A model generated the notes under the pieces. The model worked only from the letters and a program-made list of their open reading frames with translations, was not told where the DNA came from and did no database searches. DNA of 7,352 bases from Deltaproteobacteria bacterium (GTDB lineage Bacteria; Myxococcota_A; UBA9160; SMWR01), in NCBI GenBank assembly GCA_029261905.1, contig JAJDAM010000143.1, positions 1 to 7,352 on the forward strand, read 5' to 3'. Below, one piece after another: positions 1-5,193 of this stretch. Both the position numbers and the translations under genes were made by a program. Numbering within the stretch: position 1 is the stretch's first letter; every line of letters starts with the position of its first letter.

Positions 1-1272
1 CCCACCTGCCAGGTCGCGTCGCTTCACACCGACCAATCGGACTTCATGTTCGACCCGGACCGATTGATCGAGATCACGATCAAGCTGCAGGAAACCGACT
101 GGGATCTGATTCGCGTCGAAGCGATCGACCTGTTCGGTCTGCTCGCCTCACCGAGCTGCGGGACCGCGCCGTTCAGCAGCCTGACTGCGCCATACACCTT
201 CGTCGACAGCGAAGTGACCGTAGATGGGCAGACCTTCGCCAACGTCGGCATCCGAAAGAAGGGATTCTTCGGTTCTCTGTCCGAAATCAAGCCGTCGTTC
301 AAAGTCAAGTTCGACGAAGTCATCGGTCAGCAGGAGAGTAACGGCGTCCAGCTCAACAGCATGGACCGATTGACGCTGAACAACAATCTGCAAGATGCTG
401 CCCACGTGACCCAGTGTCTCGGCTACGACCTGATGCGACAGGCGGGTGTTCCGGCTCCGCGTTGCAACTTCGCACACGTGACGGTCATCACGCTCGACGG
501 CATGGCCGAAACGACCGTCGTCGACGACATCTACAGCCATGTCGACAGCATCAAGGATCCGTTCCTGCGCAAGAACTTCGGCAGCGACTCCGACCAGGGA
601 CGGCTCTACGAGGGCACCCTGACCGACTTCTGGCCCGGCTCGTTCCGCAACACCGTCGAGCCGAAGACTGCGAGCGCGGCCGCCGATACCACCGAGATCG
701 ACGCGCTGACGACCGCGCTCGAGGATCCGGGCTTGACCGACGCACAGCGTTACGCCGCGGTCTCGGCCTTGGTCGATGTGCCCGACTTCCTGAGATTCTG
801 GGTCGCAGAAGGAATGATCGGCCACTGGGACGGCTACGCGGACGACCAGAACAATTTCTGGTTCTACGTGGACCCGGCCGACGGCCTGATCCGGTTCATT
901 CCGTGGGGCACCGACGACACCTTCGGCCCCGGCAATCCGCTGCCGGGACGAACTGGCGACCCGGTTCACGCGGACCCGATCGTGCCGCGGGCCGCGTTGG
1001 CTCGACGACTGTATGAGATCGCGACCTCGAAAACCTTGTTTCTGGCCGAGTTTCAGAACCAGCTCGACAATGTGTTCGACGAAACAGCGCTGCATGCGGA
1101 AATCAACCGCATGGAAACACTGCTGACGCCGATTACCGGAAATTTGACGACGCCGTTGAACGAAGTTCGTAACTTCGTCAACACCCAGCGCGCGATCGCT
1201 CAGGGCCAGATCAACTCACCGCCGGCAGGATTCGGCGGCCAACCCAGTCACTTCTGCTTTTTCAACCCCTAG
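1..1272 (+). CDS. CotH-family kinase-like protein, 5' partial
   Basis: This is the C-terminal part of a CotH-like protein. The frame is open to base 1, so the true start is upstream; the ATG at 46 is internal, because the family's N-terminal pattern (RLIEITIKL, then a W) follows it directly. CotH of Bacillus is an atypical secreted protein kinase of spore coats, and relatives occur widely in non-sporulating bacteria. Visible family segments are VGIRKKG and SFKVKFDE (about 244-315), a LTLNNNLQDAAHVTQ block followed by GYDLMRQAGVPAPRC (about 373-465), and the C-terminal HWDGYADDQNNFWFY and IPWGTDDTF (about 823-924). The last two match the region holding the metal-binding acidic residues of the family. 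A short FCFFNP tail ends the protein. It is transcribed toward the polymerase/export operon and ends 74 bp from it. Kinase activity and substrate are inference; family membership is well supported. The signal peptide, if any, is outside the window. Confidence 0.88.
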   Translation, partial: PTCQVASLHTDQSDFMFDPDRLIEITIKLQETDWDLIRVEAIDLFGLLASPSCGTAPFSSLTAPYTFVDSEVTVDGQTFANVGIRKKGFFGSLSEIKPSFKVKFDEVIGQQESNGVQLNSMDRLTLNNNLQDAAHVTQCLGYDLMRQAGVPAPRCNFAHVTVITLDGMAETTVVDDIYSHVDSIKDPFLRKNFGSDSDQGRLYEGTLTDFWPGSFRNTVEPKTASAAADTTEIDALTTALEDPGLTDAQRYAAVSALVDVPDFLRFWVAEGMIGHWDGYADDQNNFWFYVDPADGLIRFIPWGTDDTFGPGNPLPGRTGDPVHADPIVPRAALARRLYEIATSKTLFLAEFQNQLDNVFDETALHAEINRMETLLTPITGNLTTPLNEVRNFVNTQRAIAQGQINSPPAGFGGQPSHFCFFNP

Positions 1273-1346
1273 CCTGCTTGGCTCGAGGGATCGCAGTCTC
1301 ACCAGGCTTGTCCACCCCGAGCTGCCGGGCGATCGGTAACAACCGA
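1273..1346. other. Convergent intergenic gap, no clear terminator
   Basis: This 74-bp gap separates the stop codons of the CotH-like gene (TAG, plus) and the TolC-family gene (TAG, minus). The only inverted repeats seen are weak: AGCC-TGCTT-GGCT near 1271-1283 and a 5-bp stem TCGGT-AACA-ACCGA at 1333-1346. Neither has a following T-run on either strand, so no intrinsic terminator is called. Confidence 0.5.
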
Positions 1347-2591
1347 CTACTGGCGCGGCCACGCGTCCAGCGAGATCCCGGTCATCGCCAGCAGCGTGCA
1401 GCCGGCACTGGCAGCGCGCTCGCGGGCCTCGAGAACCGCGATGCGAGCCGCGTACGCGTTGTCGAGCAGCGCTGCGACTTGCTCTGGCTTGGCGAGCCGC
1501 CCCTTCCACCAACGATCGGCGATCTGCTCTGCGTTGCTGGCGAGTTCTTCGAGTTCGCGCCATTGACTCGCACGAGATTCGAAATCGGCAACATCTTGGA
1601 GAGCCTGCAGGCTCAACGTAACCTGATCGGAGACCAGCGCATCGGCCTCGGAGCGCTGTTGCCGACCCAATGCCTCGAAGCGATCGATTTCGGCTCGAGC
1701 CTGCCCACCAAAAGGAACTTCGAAAGCCAGCTGTCCCCCGACGCCATCTCGTGAACGGTCCGTCCGGTGTTCGTATCCGAGGTCGACGAAGCGCAACGAG
1801 GGCAATCGCCGCGCGCGGGCCCGGTCCACCAGACGCTGATAGCGCGCAGCCGTCGCGTTGCGCACTGCGATCGAGGGATGATGTTCGCGTACCGCCAAAC
1901 TCAATTGTTCGCTGCTGCGAACCAACTCGCCACGATCCGCTGGAGTGATCTCTGGCAGCTGCATGTCGGCGTGCAGATTGTCTGCAGCCGGCGGCGGTCG
2001 GCGCGTCGCGAGTTTGATCCTGCTGTCGAGTTCGAATCGCACTCCACTCAACTCGTCGACGACACCCGATGTGCGCCAATCGTCATTCCACTGCAGCAGG
2101 ACCTTCTGGCGATCCGCGAAGCCGCTGAAGATGGCGTCCTGTTGATCCCGAACCAGCGCCTCGACCGATGGAAAACACTGCGCCACGCGGCGCTCGAGTG
2201 AAGCCTCTTCGAGGCGCGTGACTTCGATCTCGGTCTGGGCTCGAAGGGCCTCCCGCTCGGCGCGCAGTTCGATGGGGTTCTCGACCTTCACGCGCGCGAG
2301 CGCGTGGACCTGGTGCTCACCGGACAGGTAGTCGTCACCGGCGCGCAGCTCGACCCCATCGACGAGTTTGGGGCGCTGTTCATTCGCACGCGCCGCAGCG
2401 ACCGCAGCGCGGTGGGCTTGCAGCGTGGGATCTTCTTCGAGCCCTTGTTCCGCAATCGCGATGCGCTCGGCGTGTTCGGCCGGCTCTACCGATGGCGTCG
2501 CGCAAGCCACTGCGAACGCACACATCAGAACTCGGGTCAGAGTTCCCGTCGGGACTCTCGTCAGACTTCCAAAGTGCGAACGCCCGGGCAT
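1347..2591 (-). CDS. TolC-family outer-membrane efflux lipoprotein
   Basis: This is a 414-residue protein of the outer membrane factor (TolC) type, the outer-membrane channel of tripartite exporters. From the ATG at 2591 the N-terminus has basic residues, a short hydrophobic stretch VLMCAFAVA, then Cys30 followed by ATPS. AVAC is an acceptable lipobox, so the mature protein is probably a lipoprotein, as many such factors are. The body is long, polar and helical with Ala, Arg, Glu and Leu richness. The usual pattern is seen twice in outline: an AVREHHPSIAVRNA segment followed by LPSLRFVDLGYEHR and EVPFGGQARAE, then a final long helix ending at LLAMTGISLDAWP. The frame stays open upstream to 3110, but that extension lies inside the adaptor gene and is Arg-rich shadow sequence; 2591 leaves a 14-bp gap after the adaptor stop. 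The ribosome site is weak (CTGAAG next to the ATG), so coupled translation is likely. The protein is last in a four-gene operon. The exact substrate is unknown. Confidence 0.82.
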   Translation of the reverse strand: MPGRSHFGSLTRVPTGTLTRVLMCAFAVACATPSVEPAEHAERIAIAEQGLEEDPTLQAHRAAVAAARANEQRPKLVDGVELRAGDDYLSGEHQVHALARVKVENPIELRAEREALRAQTEIEVTRLEEASLERRVAQCFPSVEALVRDQQDAIFSGFADRQKVLLQWNDDWRTSGVVDELSGVRFELDSRIKLATRRPPPAADNLHADMQLPEITPADRGELVRSSEQLSLAVREHHPSIAVRNATAARYQRLVDRARARRLPSLRFVDLGYEHRTDRSRDGVGGQLAFEVPFGGQARAEIDRFEALGRQQRSEADALVSDQVTLSLQALQDVADFESRASQWRELEELASNAEQIADRWWKGRLAKPEQVAALLDNAYAARIAVLEARERAASAGCTLLAMTGISLDAWPRQ

Positions 2592-2605
2592 CTTCAGCGG
2601 CGCTA

Positions 2606-3493
2606 CTACAGGACCGCGCGTGAGAATTCGACGCTGAGAACCTGCCCCACGCCAAGCTGGCAATCCGACGGGATCGAGATGTACACGGGCGTGCCGTGGA
2701 CCGGAAAGCGAAACATGCTTCGGAGCTGACCGGGTGCTTCCTGCACGGTGGCGCCGCGGCGCAACACCTCGGCGGCGCCCCGACAAGCGAACGCGGGGCG
2801 CGATATGTGAACCGCCGCACCGACGGGAATCGCCGACGGCCCCATGTCCGACGGAACGTAGGCGACGATCTCCTGGGCGAACTCGGGGCTCACAGAAGCG
2901 ACCGAACTGCCGATCCCGACCGCGCTGCCGGGCTCGGCGACCGCAACGACGCGACCCGAAAAGCTCGCCGTGATCGTCAGTGCCTCTCTGTCTTCCAACA
3001 GTTGCTTGCGGCGCACCTGCATCACTTCGAGTTCTTTCGCGTACAGCGCCTCGGTGGGTTGCTCGAGTGAGGGCCGATCCGGACGGAGCCTGAACTGTGG
3101 GTTCAGCCAACGCTGTTCTTCGACCAGCAATCGCGCCTGCGCGAGTTTCGATTCCTGCAGCAGTTTTCGGACTTCGACATCGATCCTGCTGAGTTCGCGA
3201 TCGATGAAGTGCGGCGACAGCTCCGCCAACGGCGTTCCCAGATCGACCGCATCTCCCGCACTCACGTAGACCTCGGTGACGAACGAAGCGACGCTCGCGG
3301 GATGATCGATCATCGGTGCCAGCGCGACCGCGTCGGCGCGAATGCTCCCGGCAACGCCGACCTGCAGGTATACGAGAAGTGCGGCGCTCAACGCGAAGAC
3401 CACGATGCCAAACGGTCGCGCGCCCAACGCGTCGAACACACGGCCGAAACCGCGTTGCGCGCTGCGTCGTGCTGTTCGAACTTTGTCAGCCAT
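2606..3493 (-). CDS. HlyD-like periplasmic adaptor (membrane fusion protein)
   Basis: This 295-residue protein would link an inner-membrane partner to the TolC-like channel encoded next. The domain order fits the family: a basic N-terminus, one membrane anchor (about residues 28-46, PFGIVVFALSAALLVYLQV), the first half of a biotinyl-lipoyl domain (about 55-93, containing VTEVYVSAGDAVDLGTPLAEL), a charged helical hairpin (about 94-160), the second lipoyl half (about 165-195, SGRVVAVAEPGSAVGIG), and a beta-rich C-terminal domain. It is short for the family because the hairpin is small. The ATG at 3493 shares its A with the TGA of the upstream DUF4956 gene (TGATG), with GGA six bases before it; a TTG at 3496 is also in frame but less likely. 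No pump gene lies beside it. Membership is clear from the lipoyl halves; partner and cargo are inference. Confidence 0.85.
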   Translation of the reverse strand: MADKVRTARRSAQRGFGRVFDALGARPFGIVVFALSAALLVYLQVGVAGSIRADAVALAPMIDHPASVASFVTEVYVSAGDAVDLGTPLAELSPHFIDRELSRIDVEVRKLLQESKLAQARLLVEEQRWLNPQFRLRPDRPSLEQPTEALYAKELEVMQVRRKQLLEDREALTITASFSGRVVAVAEPGSAVGIGSSVASVSPEFAQEIVAYVPSDMGPSAIPVGAAVHISRPAFACRGAAEVLRRGATVQEAPGQLRSMFRFPVHGTPVYISIPSDCQLGVGQVLSVEFSRAVL

Positions 3494-4185
3494 CAATATT
3501 CCGACGTGGCATCCTGGAGCATCAAGCGCGTCTCGAATGCGCCGAGATCCTGTCGCAATGCTTCCAGCAGATCTTCCCGATCGCGGTCATCGAAGAACTT
3601 TACCTGATAGACGTGCTCTCGCTGCGTGCCGTCTGCAAAATCCGCCGTCGACAACAGGTGACGCCGTCGGCAATGCAAACGCATCAGGCGGGTGAGGCTC
3701 GGTTCCGCATCGACGTGTGCCGGCAACTGAAATCGCAGTACGCCGTCGAAGCGGGATCTCGACCCGAACGGCCCGAGAAACAGGTAGAGCGCAACGAGCG
3801 CGAAGACACCCGAGCCCAACGACGCCTCGATGATGGCACCCACCCCGCATGCCACCCCGACGCACGCAGACCCCATCACGAACACGAGATCGCGTGGTGT
3901 CTTCAGGTCCGTACGAAAGCGAATCATCGACAGGACACCGAACAACCCGAGCCCCGCGACCAACGAGAACTGCATCGATAGCACCAGGATCGATGCGCTG
4001 ATGCAGACGAGGACCAGTGTGTGACTGAAGCCGCGCGAGTAGCTGAGGCCGCTATAGGTTCGCTCGTAGGTCCACGCCAACAACTGGCCGAAAACGAATG
4101 CGGCGACGAGCGCGGTGAGCGGCGTCACCCAGCTCCCGCCAGTCGCGATCCGTTCGAATTGAGTGAACAGTTCGTCGGTGTTCAT
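3493..4185 (-). CDS. DUF4956 family multi-pass membrane protein
   Basis: This 230-residue protein belongs to the DUF4956 family, whose biochemical role is not established to my knowledge. The hallmark is the loop LSMIRFRTDLKTPRDLVFVM (about residues 85-104), matching the family's S-x-x-RFRT...K-PRDL pattern. About four or five membrane segments are visible: 20-38, 54-73, 74-88, 100-118 and 123-140. A soluble charged C-terminal domain follows (about 143-230), holding VYQVKFFDDRDREDLLEAL. The ATG at 4185 overlaps the stop of the VTC gene as ATGA, and a GGAG lies 7 bases upstream (4193-4196). An in-frame extension to 4338 would run inside the VTC gene and is rejected. DUF4956 genes commonly sit beside bacterial VTC genes. 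By analogy with the yeast VTC complex, where membrane helices pass the polymer through the membrane, it may act as the inner-membrane conduit; that is inference. Confidence 0.9.
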   Translation of the reverse strand: MNTDELFTQFERIATGGSWVTPLTALVAAFVFGQLLAWTYERTYSGLSYSRGFSHTLVLVCISASILVLSMQFSLVAGLGLFGVLSMIRFRTDLKTPRDLVFVMGSACVGVACGVGAIIEASLGSGVFALVALYLFLGPFGSRSRFDGVLRFQLPAHVDAEPSLTRLMRLHCRRRHLLSTADFADGTQREHVYQVKFFDDRDREDLLEALRQDLGAFETRLMLQDATSEY

Positions 4186-4973
4186 ACCAATGCTCCAGCC
4201 GAACGACGCGGCAAAGTCCCCTCGCCAGCGAGCAGACCCGTCAGATAGATGCCGATTCCGTACTTCGAAAACGATTGCTGCTTCAACGCGTGTTTGCGGA
4301 CCAGATTCGTGATCCACCACGGGACGATCGATTGGCACTTGAGCTCGAGTACCACGGTGCGCTCGCGCTGGTTCATGCGCCGGTAGTCATCGAACGCGAC
4401 CCAGCCGTCGGGCTTCCCTTCGAGTTTCCAGTCATGGGTAGCCTGGACGCCGATGTGTCGATCGAAGGTGACACGCGCATACGTGTCTACGTCGCTCGAA
4501 TAGGCTTCGCGCTCGTAGCGCACGTGGAGTGTCGGCTGGGCGCCGAGGCTCATCGAAGTCAGAGCGAAATCGTTCAGAAATCGATCCGTCTCGGGGTGGG
4601 TCGGTTCGGGGAGGCAACCTCTCGCGATCGCCTCGACCTCGTCGCGAGCAACGCTCGCCCGGGTCTTGCTGATCACATCCGAAATCTTGCGTTTCAATTC
4701 GAGCACGGCGATCGGCGAACCCGTGTAGGTGCGAACCCGTAACTTCAAGCGCTCGGGGTCGCCGCGTTCCTTCGCCCAGAAAAGTGCCCGGCCGGGGCTG
4801 TCGAGATACAAAGAAGAGATTCCGTAGCCCCGCCGACCCGTTCCCTGGAATACAGCGTTGTGAGAGTCCGAATGACAAAACGGCTCGATATCGCGGCGCA
4901 CCCGGTCCGCGGTGAACTCATCGATCAGATACTTCAATTCGAGCCGCTCGAAACGAGCCTCGAAGCCTGCCAT
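4182..4973 (-). CDS. VTC-domain polyphosphate polymerase-like protein
   Basis: This 263-residue cytosolic protein is almost entirely one VTC domain, a member of the CYTH/triphosphate-tunnel fold. In yeast Vtc4 this domain builds polyphosphate from ATP. The basic and acidic tunnel strands are all recognisable: ERLELKY (10-15 with Lys14), LKLRVRTY (76-83, paired Arg79 and Arg81), VLELKRKI (90-97), VRYEREAY (151-158), YARVTFDR (165-172), VVLELK (207-212) and the C-terminal SFSKYGIGIY (234-243, with Lys237). No key position appears lost, so it is probably active. The ATG at 4973 is chosen because it has GGAG (4983-4986) nine bases upstream and a second GGGAG adjoining it; a TTG at 4988 is the alternative. 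It is first in the operon and overlaps DUF4956 by 4 bp. Polyphosphate synthesis is the best guess; another polyphosphate-like or nucleotide-derived product cannot be excluded. Confidence 0.92.
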   Translation of the reverse strand: MAGFEARFERLELKYLIDEFTADRVRRDIEPFCHSDSHNAVFQGTGRRGYGISSLYLDSPGRALFWAKERGDPERLKLRVRTYTGSPIAVLELKRKISDVISKTRASVARDEVEAIARGCLPEPTHPETDRFLNDFALTSMSLGAQPTLHVRYEREAYSSDVDTYARVTFDRHIGVQATHDWKLEGKPDGWVAFDDYRRMNQRERTVVLELKCQSIVPWWITNLVRKHALKQQSFSKYGIGIYLTGLLAGEGTLPRRSAGALV

Positions 4974-4982
4974 CTCCCACAA

Positions 4983-4986
4983 CTCC
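4983..4986 (-). promoter_or_regulatory. Ribosome binding site deciding the VTC start
   Basis: GGAG on the minus strand lies nine bases before the ATG at 4973. It overlaps the alternative TTG codon at 4988 and therefore favours the ATG as the start. Confidence 0.6.
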
Positions 4987-4991
4987 AATCT

Positions 4992-5009
4992 TGGTTGGGT
5001 CTGGTTGGG
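4992..5009. repeat. Direct repeat TGGTTGGG, 10-bp period
   Basis: Two copies of TGGTTGGG start at 4992 and 5002, about one helical turn apart and just upstream of the VTC start. Such spacing can mark a regulator site, but two short copies may also be chance. Confidence 0.4.
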
Positions 5010-5035
5010 ACCGGGTACCGGGCCTGGATCGGCTC

Positions 5036-5058
5036 GCTACGCGAAACCAAGCTACGCG
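5036..5058. repeat. Direct repeat GCTACGCG, 15-bp spacing
   Basis: Identical 8-mers lie at 5036-5043 and 5051-5058. The second overlaps the proposed -10 of the VTC operon. This is a possible operator pair; no regulator gene is in the window. Confidence 0.4.
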
Positions 5059-5077
5059 CATCCCCCTGAAAACTCAA
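5049..5077 (-). promoter_or_regulatory. Possible sigma70-type promoter for the VTC operon
   Basis: On the minus strand TTGAGT (5077-5072) is followed after 17 bases by TAGCTT (5054-5049). The -35 is a fair match and the -10 a poor one. The second GCTACGCG repeat overlaps the -10, as an operator might. This was found by eye only. Confidence 0.25.
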
Positions 5078-5101
5078 GTGTTTTTCGATGAAGCGGTTTC
5101 G

Positions 5102-5107
5102 TATAGT
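5102..5107 (+). promoter_or_regulatory. Possible -10 element upstream of the DUF1214 gene
   Basis: TATAGT resembles a -10 hexamer and lies at the end of the AT-richer stretch, 86 bases before the ATG at 5194. No good -35 is seen at 16-18 bases upstream, so support is weak. The tandem 12-bp repeats would then fall in the 5' leader of the transcript. Confidence 0.22.
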
Positions 5108-5117
5108 GAGGCTGATC

Positions 5118-5165
5118 GCAATGCAGAGAGCAATGCAGAGAGCCGTACAGAGAGTCATGCAGACT
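5118..5165. repeat. Four tandem copies of a 12-bp unit
   Basis: The units are GCAATGCAGAGA (5118-5129), an identical second copy (5130-5141), GCCGTACAGAGA (5142-5153) and GTCATGCAGACT (5154-5165). The first two are identical and the others diverge by three or four positions each. The array sits between the possible -10 and the ribosome site of the DUF1214 gene. It is too short and lacks spacers, so it is not CRISPR. Confidence 0.8.
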
Positions 5166-5178
5166 CACAAGAGCAACC

Positions 5179-5184
5179 GGAGAG
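5179..5184 (+). promoter_or_regulatory. Ribosome binding site of the DUF1214 gene
   Basis: GGAGAG ends nine bases before the ATG at 5194. The frame upstream of this ATG has no other ATG, GTG or TTG start before the in-frame TGA at 5113, so the start is well fixed. Confidence 0.55.
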
Positions 5185-5193
5185 CCGGCAGGC

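Larger units (their letters stand above)
4974..5193. other. Divergent intergenic control region
   Basis: This 220-bp region separates the minus-strand export operon from the plus-strand DUF1214 gene and must hold the promoters of both unless transcription enters from elsewhere. It contains a relatively AT-rich stretch (about 5071-5107), two copies of TGGTTGGG 10 bp apart (4992-4999 and 5002-5009), two copies of GCTACGCG 15 bp apart (5036-5043 and 5051-5058), and a four-copy 12-bp tandem array (5118-5165). No convincing protein-coding gene is seen in it. Confidence 0.6.

Noticed and set aside
148..1095. Long minus-strand frame of 315 codons opposite the CotH-like gene
   Set aside because: It is the antisense of a well-recognised CotH-like coding sequence, is rich in Arg, Val and Gly as GC-rich shadows are, and shows no family pattern.
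1333..1346. Hairpin TCGGT-AACA-ACCGA as a bidirectional terminator
   Set aside because: The stem is only 5 bp and no T-run follows on either strand.
2592..3110. N-terminal extension of the TolC-family frame by 173 codons
   Set aside because: The extension lies within the adaptor gene on the same strand in another frame, is Arg- and Gly-rich without pattern, and would precede the lipoprotein signal.
4186..4338. N-terminal extension of the DUF4956 frame by 51 codons
   Set aside because: It lies within the VTC coding sequence. The ATG at 4185 has a good GGAG site and the common ATGA overlap, and the family protein begins there.
4934..5158. Minus-strand frame of 74 codons with a hydrophobic start (LCIALCIAISL)
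   Set aside because: The hydrophobic stretch is the translation of the 12-bp repeat. The frame overlaps the VTC start in another frame and has no ribosome site.
5118..5165. Possible CRISPR array
   Set aside because: Units are 12 bp, directly adjacent, without spacers, and no cas gene is present.
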